Below, piece after piece: positions 54,947-63,837 of a stretch of DNA of 64,000 nucleotides; positions within the stretch are counted from its first letter, which is position 1; each line of letters begins with the position of its first letter. The stretch spans positions 1 to 64,000 of the forward strand of contig JAKVOZ010000004.1 in assembly GCA_022482545.1 (NCBI GenBank), given 5' to 3'. This stretch comes from Bacteroidales bacterium (GTDB lineage Bacteria; Bacteroidota; Bacteroidia; Bacteroidales; P3). The position numbers were made by a program, and so were the translations under genes. The notes under the pieces were generated by a model. The model was not told the origin of the DNA, did no database searches, and saw only the letters and a list, made by a program, of their open reading frames with translations.

Positions 54947-55025
54947 TCTCTTTATTCTACTGAAATAAAACGAAGAGATATTTTATTAAAACAAGGAAAT
55001 ATTTTTTTATCTCTTCGTTTTATTT
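54947..55025. repeat. repeat with hairpin AAATAAAACGAAGAGATA
   Basis: An 18-base perfect inverted repeat: 54963-54980 (AAATAAAACGAAGAGATA) and 55008-55025. An outer AAAATATCTCTT arm extends the structure. It fills the gap between the ketosynthase stop codon (55027) and the exported protein gene; 54963-54991 recurs identically at 35825-35853. A terminator or RNA-processing role is likely. Confidence 0.75.
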
Positions 55026-55026
55026 T

Positions 55027-56253
55027 CTACTTTTCTATCTTCCTAATTACCAATGCACTATTTGTTCCTCCAAACCCAAAAGAGTTTGAAAGAATAGTGT
55101 TTAATTCCATATCTACTGTTTTATTTGTAAGATTAATCTTTTGAGCATATTCATCTGGATTTTCCAAGTTGATATTTGGTGCAACAAAATTATTATTCAT
55201 CATCAAAGTTGAATAAACTATCTCGCTTGCTCCTGCCATCCAACATTCATGTCCTGTCATTGACTTAGTTGAACTTATCAATGCTCTTTGATTATGAAAA
55301 AGTCTATCCAACGCTATTGCTTCATACATATCACCTTGACGTGTTGATGTTGCATGTGCGTTAATATAATCAATATCATCAATCGAAACATCTGCATCTT
55401 TCATTGCTCTACTCATCGCTATCACACTACCTTCATCGCTTGGTTGAGATATTCCACCTCCATTTGATGAAAAACCAAAGCCACAAACTTCGGCTAATAT
55501 GGTAGCACCACGAGCAATTGCATGGTCATAATCTTCCAAAATCAAAGATGCTGCACCTCCGCTTGGAATAAGTCCATCTCTATCTTTATCAAAAGGACGC
55601 GAAGCTTTTGTTGGCTCGTCCATTCTTACAGAGAAAGCATTCAAAGCATCAAATGTTGCCATAGAATAGTAATTAGTTTCTTGGGCACCACCACAAAGAA
55701 CCATATCTTGTAATCCTTGTTTTATCATCATATAGCCTAATCCAATAGAATGAGAACCACTCGCACAAGCAGAACTAATAGTAAAATTTACTCCACGCAA
55801 ATGAAATATTGTACTAAGATTCATTGTTACGGTCGAATTCATAGATTGAAATATAAGACCAGAACCAAGCAGTGCCGAATCATGCTTTTCGTCCATTATC
55901 TTTGCTGCTTCAATAACTGGTTTTGCAGAAGAATCATTACCAAATATTATTCCAACTTCATTTTTCAACAAATATTCATCAGTTATTCCAGCATTTTCAA
56001 AAGCTTCTTTTGTTGAAAGAAATGCGTATTCTGCTTCTTGAGATAATCCCACACGAAGTCTTCTATCTATTACTCCTTTCAAATTTGGTTCTTCAACAAT
56101 ACCTGTTAAGGCAGAACGATAGCCATAAGCTAATCTTTCTTTTTCTAATCCTATTCCAGATTTTCCTTTATATAATGATTGTTTAACTTCTTCTAAATTC
56201 TTGCCCAAACAAGACCATATCCCCATTGCTGTTATTACAACTCTTCTATTCAT
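55027..56253 (-). CDS. beta-ketoacyl-ACP synthase (third complete copy)
   Basis: A 408-residue ketosynthase with the catalytic cysteine C163 in SSACASGSHSIG and histidines in INAHATSTRQGD and KSMTGHECWMAG. It is the first condensing enzyme after TAL and the ketoreductase, so it may start or carry most elongation. Together with the copies at 47916 and 50000 it makes three competent synthases. It starts 8 bases after fabG ends. Confidence 0.93.
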   Translation of the reverse strand: MNRRVVITAMGIWSCLGKNLEEVKQSLYKGKSGIGLEKERLAYGYRSALTGIVEEPNLKGVIDRRLRVGLSQEAEYAFLSTKEAFENAGITDEYLLKNEVGIIFGNDSSAKPVIEAAKIMDEKHDSALLGSGLIFQSMNSTVTMNLSTIFHLRGVNFTISSACASGSHSIGLGYMMIKQGLQDMVLCGGAQETNYYSMATFDALNAFSVRMDEPTKASRPFDKDRDGLIPSGGAASLILEDYDHAIARGATILAEVCGFGFSSNGGGISQPSDEGSVIAMSRAMKDADVSIDDIDYINAHATSTRQGDMYEAIALDRLFHNQRALISSTKSMTGHECWMAGASEIVYSTLMMNNNFVAPNINLENPDEYAQKINLTNKTVDMELNTILSNSFGFGGTNSALVIRKIEK

Positions 56254-56261
56254 ATTATATA

Positions 56262-56996
56262 TTATGTATATAATCCTCCATTTATTGAAATCACTTCTCC
56301 TGTAATGTATGCAGATTCTTCAGAAACCAAGAAATTAACTAAGTTTGCCACCTCTTCTGGTTTGCCAAAACGTCCAATAGGTATCATTTTCTTCATACTA
56401 TCTTTGTCAATATCTTTTGTCATATCAGTTTCAATAAAACCTGGTGCAACTGCATTAACTGTTATCTTGCGAACTGCAACTTCTTGTGCTAAGGCTTTTG
56501 TTGCTCCTATCAAAGCTGCTTTTGCTGCCGAATAATTTGTTTGTCCTGGCAATCCTTTTATTCCAGATAATGATGCTATATTTACTATACGACCACAACG
56601 ATGTGAAATCATATCTTTCAACAAATACCTTGTTGTATAAAAAAATCCATTTAATGTTGTATTTATAACATCACTCCATTGTGTATCTTGCATAAATATC
56701 ATTAAATTATCTTGTCTTATACCTGCATTATTAACAAGTACTGATATATATTCTTCTTTATGCTTTTCTTGCCACGAATCTATCGCTTGTTCTATTTCTT
56801 TTTTATTGGAAACATCAAATTGTAATAATTCTGCTTTACCTTTATTATTAATAATAGTATCTAATGTTTGGTTTGCTGCTTCAATATTAGATTTATAATT
56901 AATTATAACATAAAAACCTTGACTTGCTAATTTTAAACATATAGCTCTTCCTAATCCTCTTGAGCCTCCTGTTACAAGTGCGTATCTCTGAACCAT
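56262..56996 (-). CDS. 3-oxoacyl-ACP reductase (FabG-type)
   Basis: A 244-residue short-chain dehydrogenase. NADPH binds at TGGSRGLGRAI, with the catalytic tetrad residues S141, Y154 and K158 in NYSAAKAA, and the NNAG motif near residue 88. It reduces the 3-keto group of each new two-carbon unit of the polyene. It is separated from TAL by a single base and from the ketosynthase by 8. Confidence 0.94.
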   Translation of the reverse strand: MVQRYALVTGGSRGLGRAICLKLASQGFYVIINYKSNIEAANQTLDTIINNKGKAELLQFDVSNKKEIEQAIDSWQEKHKEEYISVLVNNAGIRQDNLMIFMQDTQWSDVINTTLNGFFYTTRYLLKDMISHRCGRIVNIASLSGIKGLPGQTNYSAAKAALIGATKALAQEVAVRKITVNAVAPGFIETDMTKDIDKDSMKKMIPIGRFGKPEEVANLVNFLVSEESAYITGEVISINGGLYT

Positions 56997-56997
56997 A

Positions 56998-58533
56998 TTA
57001 TTTTATGTTTAATGGATTATTTTTTAAATAGTCTTCTACTTTTGCTATCTCCTCATAAAAAGGAGTATCTTTTACAAACACTGGTACAATAGAACGAATA
57101 ACATCATAAATACGCTTACTTGTTGGTGCTAATTTGTTTTGTATTTTCAAACAATCAATAGCTTGCACAAGAGCAATATAATGTATTGCCATTACTTGAT
57201 AAGTGTTGTCTATTACTCGTTTGCAAATCAATGCACTATTTGTTCCCATACTAACAATATCTTGATTATCATTATTGTTTGGAATACTATGAACATAATT
57301 AGGCATAGCTAATGTTTGGCATTCTGCTGTTGTTGATGTTGCAGTAAATTGACAAGCTTGCATTCCATAATTTAATCCCAACACTCCCATATTTAAAAAT
57401 GGAGGAAGAATACCATTTATTCTATCATGAAACAAATAATTCAACTGTCTTTCTGATGTCATTGCTAATCTAACTACTGCTATCTTAACTTTATCTTCTT
57501 CTAATGAAATATAATCTCCATGAAAATTACCTCCATGATATACATTCTTACTATCTGGATCTATTATTGGATTATCACAAGCAGAATTCAATTCTTCTTC
57601 TAATATTTTTCTTGAATTAGTTAATGTCTCATAAATAGGACCTAAGATTTGCGGAGTACAACGTAATGAATAATATGCTTGTACCTTATGTTCAAAAACA
57701 TTTTCTTCTTTATGTGAATTATCATAAAGATAGTGTTCCCTTTTTTGAAGACACTTACTTGTTTTTGATAGTTCTCTCATTCTTAAAGCAATAACTTGTT
57801 GGCCTTGATGACGTCTGCATTCGTTAAGTTCTTCTGCCATTAAATCATCAAACGAAGATGCAATCTCATTCATCATAACAGATGCTAATGTTGCCCAATC
57901 AAGTAATCTTTCTGCATAAAATTGATTAACAACTCCAATACCTGTCATAACAGATGTACCATTAGTTATTGATAATCCTTCTCTTATATGTATTTCTAAT
58001 GGTTTTAAGTTATTTTCTTTTAAAACTTCATCAGATTTTCGCCATTGTCCTTTATAATGAACTTTTCCTTCTCCAATAAGAGTAAGTGCTATATGAGCAA
58101 GTTGAACCAAATCTCCGCTTGCACCAACACTTCCATGCTCTGGAATAAAAGGATATATTCCTCTATTAATAAATTCAACAAGCAATCGTACAACATCTGT
58201 ATGAATACCAGAACGTGCTTGCAAAAAAGTCCCCATTCTTGCTATCATTGCAGACTTTACGTATAAATCGCTTAATGGTTCTCCTGCTCCCGTTGAATGA
58301 CTTCTAATAATATTATATTGTAAATCTGAAAGATATTGGTCATCGACACGCCATTGTGCCATTGGTCCAAAGCCTGTATTAATACCATAAATAACTTTAT
58401 CGGAAGAAAAATTTTTCAAAAACTCATAGCAACTATTAACCTTATCCAAAGGCAATGTTGTTATATCTAATTCCTTGGTAGAGAACAACAAGTCCTCCAT
58501 CAACTTAAAATCAATATATTTTTTACTGCTCAC
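56998..58533 (-). CDS. tyrosine ammonia-lyase, aryl-polyene/flexirubin type
   Basis: A 511-residue MIO-dependent lyase. The prosthetic group forms from A138-S139-G140 in GSVGASGDLVQ, and the catalytic tyrosine Y49 lies in VIYGINTGFG. The selectivity region reads RSHSTGAG and the C-terminal region NNNDNQDIVSMG; from memory both are very close to the characterised tyrosine ammonia-lyase of Flavobacterium johnsoniae. It should convert tyrosine to 4-coumarate, the polyene starter. The start is a GTG at 58533; an ATG 11 codons later would cut into the N-terminus. Promoter boxes lie 62-79 bases upstream. Confidence 0.92.
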   Translation of the reverse strand: MSSKKYIDFKLMEDLLFSTKELDITTLPLDKVNSCYEFLKNFSSDKVIYGINTGFGPMAQWRVDDQYLSDLQYNIIRSHSTGAGEPLSDLYVKSAMIARMGTFLQARSGIHTDVVRLLVEFINRGIYPFIPEHGSVGASGDLVQLAHIALTLIGEGKVHYKGQWRKSDEVLKENNLKPLEIHIREGLSITNGTSVMTGIGVVNQFYAERLLDWATLASVMMNEIASSFDDLMAEELNECRRHQGQQVIALRMRELSKTSKCLQKREHYLYDNSHKEENVFEHKVQAYYSLRCTPQILGPIYETLTNSRKILEEELNSACDNPIIDPDSKNVYHGGNFHGDYISLEEDKVKIAVVRLAMTSERQLNYLFHDRINGILPPFLNMGVLGLNYGMQACQFTATSTTAECQTLAMPNYVHSIPNNNDNQDIVSMGTNSALICKRVIDNTYQVMAIHYIALVQAIDCLKIQNKLAPTSKRIYDVIRSIVPVFVKDTPFYEEIAKVEDYLKNNPLNIK

Positions 58534-58594
58534 AATAAATTATAATTTGTGTATTTTCTATATTCTATCCTTTTATTGAAAGATATATTTTTTA

Positions 58595-58612
58595 CAAAAA
58601 TACTCAAAAATA
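58595..58612 (-). promoter_or_regulatory. tandem Bacteroidota -7 boxes before the polyene cluster
   Basis: Two copies of TATTTTTG (58612-58605 and 58602-58595), 2 bases apart, on the minus strand; the leader to the GTG at 58533 would be about 55 bases. They are the best candidate promoter for the cluster. Confidence 0.6.
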
Positions 58613-58732
58613 GAAATATAAATAACTTTTTTTCAAAATTATTGTATTATTTATTTAGAAGCGATTATTTTTTAATCACTTATGAAATAAACAAAAAAAA
58701 GTTATAACAAAAAATAAGCAAAAAAACAACGT

Positions 58733-58790
58733 ATTATTTCTTCGTTTTTTGCAATTATTTTGAAGAGTTAGCAAAATATAACGAAGATTT
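58733..58790 (-). repeat. palindromic intergenic repeat, right-hand copy of an inverted pair
   Basis: 58 bases whose reverse complement shares an uninterrupted 35-base stretch (TCTTCGTTATATTTTGCTAA and onward) with 62175-62215, plus the flanking AAAACGAAGAAATAAT. Each copy can fold on itself through CTTCGTT/AACGAAG arms and ATTTTG/CAAAAT. It lies between the type IX-secreted protein gene and the polyene cluster promoter. Confidence 0.8.
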
Positions 58791-58822
58791 TTTTGAATGT
58801 TGTTTATTTATCTTATTTTTAG

Positions 58823-61800
58823 TTAATTAATAAATGTAATTTTGTAAGATTTTTCGGAGTTATCTGTTCTAACTTTCAAAACAAATAATCCTTTTTGATT
58901 GATATGTATAGTGTTTTTATTCTCATTTCTATTAATTGTCTGTCCTTTAACATTTATTAAAGTAAGACTTTTTATCCTATCTTTACTATCAACGCTAATC
59001 ATATCTCCTTTTTGCGAAATGATAATGTTATCCTGCTTAATCACAGGATTTTCAATTGATGAAACATTCTTATATATTCTCAATTGAAACTTATCTATAT
59101 TGATATTGGTGTCTGAATGAAACGTATAAATTGAATCATTTAAGAAATCAGCCACCATTGTGTTTGTTTGCTTATCCCAAAGTATTATTCTTTGAAAATG
59201 TGTTAAACTATTATCATAATTGTATTTGATAGTGTAGTCATTATTTGTTTTTGATATAAAATTAATATCAATCTTTGCACTATCTTTTATTGTTGGTACA
59301 ACATTAACAAGAAAACTCTCTCCATTAAAAACAGAATAAATTTCAGGAGAATTTGAAAGTCCATGAAGTTTATGATTATCTGTTTCTATCTCATAACCAT
59401 TTGTTGCATTGCTATCAAACGCTATCTTTGTTTTATCATATCCATCACTTGACACAACGCTAAGTGTTAGATATTTAACATTGTTATTTATTTGACTTTT
59501 TGCACTATTTTTGTTTATTATCAAAGAATTTGTACTATTATTTGTTTGAACCATAAAAGCAGAATAAGGTAAAAGTGTGGTAACTGTTTCATAATTACCC
59601 GTAGAAGAATTAAGTGTTTGTGGATTAGAAAAATTTGTGGTTGTCAGTTGAGATGTTGAAACAGAAAATGGATATGGATTACAAACAAGATGCCACCCTC
59701 TTTTATCTGTTGGCGATGATAATGAAGCATTGTTTAATAACGTATAAGAATTTTCATTATTCAATTCTCCATTAAATGTTAGTTTTGTATCATTTTGATA
59801 TGCCACCAAATAACCTCTTTGATTATTAAAAAAATCTCCGCTCCAACTATTAGTAACTTTATAATTTACCCAACGCCCATAACTATTATTTTCACTATAA
59901 TCTTCTTGCCAATAATACAAATCATCATTAGTTGATATATGAAGAACATTCTTTATATCATCTTGATTAGTTGATGTTGTTTTTATTGGTAATCCAATCA
60001 AATTCCATCCATTTGTATTGCTCGTATATCCTTTAATATAGTTCTCTACATATATTTTATTTCTAACATCAAGCGTACCATTATTAATAAGATTAGGTTT
60101 ATCTCCGCTTGCCTCATCTTTCAAAACAAGATTATAACATTTTGCTGTATAGTTTTGAGGTATTTCCAAAGTTTGTGTATTCAAAACTTGTGCAATATCC
60201 GTTTCGTTTGGTAATCCTTTATCCCAGTTCTTATCATTCCACGTTCCATTTGCCGTTCTTGTTTTTATGTTACCCGTTCTAAAACGAATAACATTTGAAA
60301 CAACACTATCTTCTCCACTACCAACAACAACACTTACTTCATAAACAGTATTTGTATCAAGATTTGTTAAATTAAAACTATTAGAATCATTGCTTAATGT
60401 AGTATATAGAGCCACGCTATCAAAGTTTTCAATTGCTCCATTCATTGTATGCTTTCCAAAATCAGATAAATTTTCTGCTGTAACTTCATTAACATTTCCT
60501 ATTTGCGTCCATTCTGTTGAAAGTGTTGGAAAACCACTACTTGGATTTGTTGTTATTCCACTATGAATATTTGCTTTTCTTCTTAATATTGTTTTTGCTG
60601 TTTGAATATTTGTAATATCATCTTTCCAACCACCAGAAGTTATTGTTGGTGTTGTTGTTTGAAAACTGCCAAAAACATCTATTGTATCTTGATTATGAAT
60701 TAAAGCAAAAGGATCATTACCATTAAATGCTGCTGTTAAATCTTTTCTATAAAATATTCCATCATTACTAACTGTTAAATTGTTTAATCCATTTGATAAT
60801 ACAATACAAGAATTGTTTTTTATTGTATCCTTCTCAGAAAATTTATAAGTAGAATCTTGTAAATTATAATAAATTCCAGTATTACTATAATAAGAAATGT
60901 TTACCGAATAGTCTTTTAAACAGACATCTTTTCCTATACCGTTATATATTTCTATCGCACAATTATAATCACTTCCAGTAAGAGTTGTTATTTCTGAAAT
61001 AAACAAATCATCTGCTAAGACTGTTTGATAATTAGATTTTTTCTTTACTATTATATGTCTGCTTGATGTATTATCTAATGTTGTATAACTTATCTTAGCA
61101 GTATTAGGAGATATATCAAAAACACTATCTAATACTATCTTTTTATCTGTTGTAAATGCAATAATATCTGTTGTTCCTTCAATATAACAATAATATTTTG
61201 TATTAGGAGTTAATGATGATAAATTATATGATGTTGTGTTTGCAGTAAGATTAAAAGGAGAAGATGATATTGGTGTTTTGACTACATTCTCTTGCGGATA
61301 TGATATTATTATGCTATCAATAGCCACTTCACTTACGCTTGAAAATCTTATTCTTGTGTTGTTTTCTCCTCCATAAAAAACAGTATCATAATATTGTGAT
61401 GTATTTTTACTTAAAGAAATTGTTGTAATATTAGAAGTATCGCCTGAATTATTTATTTTAGCAATGTAAATCTTTTTAATCTTTGTTGTGCTTGTATTTT
61501 TAGCAAAGAATTTTATTCTATAATTTCCATTTGCTTTGGATAAATCTAACTGTGGTGTAACAAATTCTCCATTAGCGTTGAAATAACAAGTATCGCCATT
61601 AGGACTATAAAGATTTCTTGCTTGGCAACCAGCATATAAAGTATATGTATATGGAATATTTAATGCAACTCCACTTTGACACATAGAAATACTTGAATAT
61701 AGTTTAGGAAACTTAGCAAAATTTTCCTTAAATATTATTGTGTCATCAAAAGATTTTGTGAATACGTGAAGATTAGTTGATGATGTTGTTGTATTAAAAT

Positions 61801-61909
61801 TAACAACAGCCGAACTATATGTAATATTTGTAACAGAGGTTACTTGTGAAAAGATGTTATATGATAATAATATAAAAAATACTGTAAAAATAATATGTTT
61901 TCTTTTCAT
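58823..61909 (-). CDS. large type IX-secreted protein with lamin-tail domain
   Basis: A 1028-residue exported protein. A signal peptide ends near LLSYNIFSQ. The middle (about 300-430) has a lamin-tail domain (LFISEITTLTGSDYN), preceded and followed by fibronectin-like and Asn/Thr-rich strand regions (about 190-260 and 490-560). The C-terminal 70 residues have the pattern of a type IX secretion sorting domain, including KSLTLINVKGQ and a final KVRTDNSEKSYKITF. It is probably exported and anchored at the cell surface. The role is unknown; lamin-tail domains are common in extracellular proteins. The small gene at 61912 precedes it by only two bases. Confidence 0.85.
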   Translation of the reverse strand: MKRKHIIFTVFFILLSYNIFSQVTSVTNITYSSAVVNFNTTTSSTNLHVFTKSFDDTIIFKENFAKFPKLYSSISMCQSGVALNIPYTYTLYAGCQARNLYSPNGDTCYFNANGEFVTPQLDLSKANGNYRIKFFAKNTSTTKIKKIYIAKINNSGDTSNITTISLSKNTSQYYDTVFYGGENNTRIRFSSVSEVAIDSIIISYPQENVVKTPISSSPFNLTANTTSYNLSSLTPNTKYYCYIEGTTDIIAFTTDKKIVLDSVFDISPNTAKISYTTLDNTSSRHIIVKKKSNYQTVLADDLFISEITTLTGSDYNCAIEIYNGIGKDVCLKDYSVNISYYSNTGIYYNLQDSTYKFSEKDTIKNNSCIVLSNGLNNLTVSNDGIFYRKDLTAAFNGNDPFALIHNQDTIDVFGSFQTTTPTITSGGWKDDITNIQTAKTILRRKANIHSGITTNPSSGFPTLSTEWTQIGNVNEVTAENLSDFGKHTMNGAIENFDSVALYTTLSNDSNSFNLTNLDTNTVYEVSVVVGSGEDSVVSNVIRFRTGNIKTRTANGTWNDKNWDKGLPNETDIAQVLNTQTLEIPQNYTAKCYNLVLKDEASGDKPNLINNGTLDVRNKIYVENYIKGYTSNTNGWNLIGLPIKTTSTNQDDIKNVLHISTNDDLYYWQEDYSENNSYGRWVNYKVTNSWSGDFFNNQRGYLVAYQNDTKLTFNGELNNENSYTLLNNASLSSPTDKRGWHLVCNPYPFSVSTSQLTTTNFSNPQTLNSSTGNYETVTTLLPYSAFMVQTNNSTNSLIINKNSAKSQINNNVKYLTLSVVSSDGYDKTKIAFDSNATNGYEIETDNHKLHGLSNSPEIYSVFNGESFLVNVVPTIKDSAKIDINFISKTNNDYTIKYNYDNSLTHFQRIILWDKQTNTMVADFLNDSIYTFHSDTNINIDKFQLRIYKNVSSIENPVIKQDNIIISQKGDMISVDSKDRIKSLTLINVKGQTINRNENKNTIHINQKGLFVLKVRTDNSEKSYKITFIN

Positions 61910-61911
61910 AC

Positions 61912-62136
61912 TTAACTATTTTTATTTCTATCGTTTTTTTTAGCTATATTAACTTTATATGCCAAAAAGCCAGCACCAAAAGAAATCATTAATCCTGTTG
62001 CTGTACCTATTGGTGTAGATTCGTTATTTTTAGTTGGGTAATCTGTATTTCTTCCGTGAGTTGGTGGTGGAGTTGGTTGACAAAAATTATTATTAATAAA
62101 GAATAAGAATATAATAAAAACTAATAATTTCTTCAT
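61912..62136 (-). CDS. small exported protein with C-terminal membrane-type segment
   Basis: About 74 residues from the ATG at 62136 (an earlier ATG at 62157 is in frame). It has a signal peptide ending near NNFC, a short Pro-rich linker PTPPPTHG, and a C-terminal hydrophobic segment after TPIGTATGLMISFGAGFLAY followed by a basic tail. The shape resembles short PID-CTERM-like sorting proteins of Bacteroidota. It ends two bases before the type IX protein gene, so the two are co-expressed. Function unknown. Confidence 0.6.
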   Translation of the reverse strand: MKKLLVFIIFLFFINNNFCQPTPPPTHGRNTDYPTKNNESTPIGTATGLMISFGAGFLAYKVNIAKKNDRNKNS

Positions 62137-62173
62137 ATTTTTATTCACTAAATTCATATAGATAATTTAATTA

Positions 62174-62234
62174 ATTATTTCTTCGTTATATTTTGCTAAC
62201 TCTTCAAAATAATTCAATAAAACGAAGAAATAAT
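62174..62234 (+). repeat. palindromic intergenic repeat, left-hand copy of an inverted pair
   Basis: 61 bases beginning ATTATTTCTTCGTTATATTT, forming a long imperfect hairpin. It is the inverted partner of 58733-58790 (35 identical consecutive bases) and lies between the polysaccharide deacetylase gene and the small exported protein gene. Confidence 0.8.
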
Positions 62235-62296
62235 TTAATATTTATTTAATATTGTAAGTCAAGTATTTATTTATACTTATTTTCTTAAAATTCCTT

Positions 62297-63130
62297 TTAC
62301 AACTTTATAATAGGAACATTATCCCAATTAATATCTTTTTCAGCCGTTGCAATATCAGTAAAAGAGAAATCAGTAAGCCACTGTCTTAGTTTTTTTTCAG
62401 CTCCTCTCAAACCTACATAAGACTTAAACTTCCTATTTAGTGGCAACTCTTTTATCATTGGCTGCCCAAAGTCTAAATCTCTTGGGTGAATATATGAAAG
62501 AAGATAATCGTTTTGCAACTCTTTACTCCTCTTCTTTATCAACCAATAAGGGAACAAACGAAAATAACCACCACCAAAGAAACCTATCTTTTTATTTAAT
62601 AGAGATATTGTTGTGGGTGGCAGTTCCTTTAGTCTTCTTCCATTGCATTCTATTATACAAGACTTGCTTTCGTTTAGTATCTTCTTGCCATAACTGTGAT
62701 TTATTGAAGAGGCAGAACAATCCATCTCTATTCCACAATCAGCAATCACCTTGAAATAACTCTCTTTGCATACAGAGAACCCAGGAGCACGATATTTTGT
62801 TATCTTCTTTCCGATAATATCTTCAATAGTCTTTATAGATAATGATAAATCTTCTTTAAATTCTTTTTCATTTAAAGTATCTATCGTTCTATGATTAAAA
62901 CCATGAGTGCCTATATCATATCTTTCTGCTATCTTTCTTATTAAATCCTTATTCTCTTTTGCAATAGAGCCAAGAATAAAAAATGTAGCCTTAGTATTTG
63001 TATCTTTTAGTATTTGTAATAATCTATCAACATTTTCTTCTATCCTACTTTCATACACCTTTCTCTCTTTCAAACAATCCACATCTAAAAGATGATACCA
63101 CTCCTCTATGTCAAAAGTAAAAATAGACAA
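62297..63130 (-). CDS. polysaccharide deacetylase (NodB type, DUF3473 tail)
   Basis: A 277-residue enzyme. Metal-binding elements are the FDIEEW start (D7) and GTHGFNHRTID in the first third, then a catalytic-loop RAPGFSVCKESY. The C-terminal extension (YLLSYIHPRDLDFGQ) is that of the XrtA/exopolysaccharide-associated deacetylases. It removes N-acetyl groups from a glycan. It begins with TTG at 63130, because a stop codon of the neighbouring gene ends 9 bases upstream and no ATG or GTG is available. Context is an exopolysaccharide operon. Confidence 0.88.
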   Translation of the reverse strand: MSIFTFDIEEWYHLLDVDCLKERKVYESRIEENVDRLLQILKDTNTKATFFILGSIAKENKDLIRKIAERYDIGTHGFNHRTIDTLNEKEFKEDLSLSIKTIEDIIGKKITKYRAPGFSVCKESYFKVIADCGIEMDCSASSINHSYGKKILNESKSCIIECNGRRLKELPPTTISLLNKKIGFFGGGYFRLFPYWLIKKRSKELQNDYLLSYIHPRDLDFGQPMIKELPLNRKFKSYVGLRGAEKKLRQWLTDFSFTDIATAEKDINWDNVPIIKL

Positions 63131-63139
63131 AATATATGA

Positions 63140-63832
63140 TTAATTATTTTTATTAAATTCTTCTACGTCTTTTTCTAAATCTAAACGAGGCAGAGTTTTG
63201 AAAGTCTTATACATCAAATCACTCTTAGGAAAAAGTATTACCCAACAAGTGAGAAAAATTATCATAAAATCAACATAAAGAGAACGATGATAATAGTACC
63301 ATTTTTCTAATTCTCCTTTTTGTTGTTGAATATATTGCTTAGAAAATTCTATTGGATCTTTTGCTTTTGAGATATAATACTCTTCATCTCTAAAAACGAC
63401 AGAGCCTATACCTGAAAGACCAGGAGTAATTTTAGAAATACATTCTCTCACTTCTTCATTGTAAGCATCAAAACCACTTTTCACCATTGGTCTTGGTCCT
63501 ATGATACTCATATTGCCTATAAGAATATTTATTAGCTGTGGTAGCTCATTTAGCTTTGTCTTGCGAAGAAAAGAACCAAAAGGAAGTACGCGTGGGTCAT
63601 TTCTTGTAGTTATAGTTCCTGTTCCCATATTAGGACTATTTTTTAACATAGTAGCGAACTTCCATATAGCAAAAGGTTTACCTCCTTTACCTATCCTTTG
63701 CTGAAAATAAAATACATAATGTTCTCCAGTAAGAAGAAGTATTATACAAATAGGAATAAGTATTGGCGAAAGAACAATAAGTGCCAATAAAGAAAGAATA
63801 AAATCAAAAAGCCTCTTAATTACTTTATACAT
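63140..63832 (-). CDS. initiating bacterial sugar transferase (undecaprenyl-phosphate type)
   Basis: A 230-residue membrane-associated phosphoglycosyltransferase. An N-terminal hydrophobic helix ([19 protein letters not shown]) is followed by the conserved [30 protein letters not shown] and IGPRPM blocks of the WcaJ/PglC-like family, which start a polysaccharide by loading a sugar phosphate onto undecaprenyl phosphate. A second hydrophobic helix lies near the C-terminus ([13 protein letters not shown]). It is 9 bases before the deacetylase. Confidence 0.92.
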   Translation of the reverse strand: MYKVIKRLFDFILSLLALIVLSPILIPICIILLLTGEHYVFYFQQRIGKGGKPFAIWKFATMLKNSPNMGTGTITTRNDPRVLPFGSFLRKTKLNELPQLINILIGNMSIIGPRPMVKSGFDAYNEEVRECISKITPGLSGIGSVVFRDEEYYISKAKDPIEFSKQYIQQQKGELEKWYYYHRSLYVDFMIIFLTCWVILFPKSDLMYKTFKTLPRLDLEKDVEEFNKNN

Positions 63833-63837
63833 ATCTC

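Noticed and set aside
35825-55025. The identical 29-base repeats as recombination sites for deleting part of the cluster.
   Set aside because: They occur in opposite orientation, so recombination would invert, not delete, and 29 bases is short for that; kept only as a repeat family.
56998-58533. Reading the lyase as histidine ammonia-lyase (urocanate starter for the polyene), given the Ser-His pair in RSHSTG and a hutI gene in the window.
   Set aside because: The C-terminal region is NQDIVSMG, not the QED form of HAL, and as I recall the Flavobacterium tyrosine ammonia-lyase from the flexirubin cluster has the same Ser-His pair. Cluster context also fits tyrosine.
32420-58533. A complete flexirubin cluster.
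   Set aside because: No DarA- or DarB-like genes were recognised in the window; the claim would need them.
58733-62234. A transposon bordered by the inverted repeats.
   Set aside because: No transposase or integrase lies between the repeats and no target-site duplication was found, so I report it only as a repeat-flanked unit.
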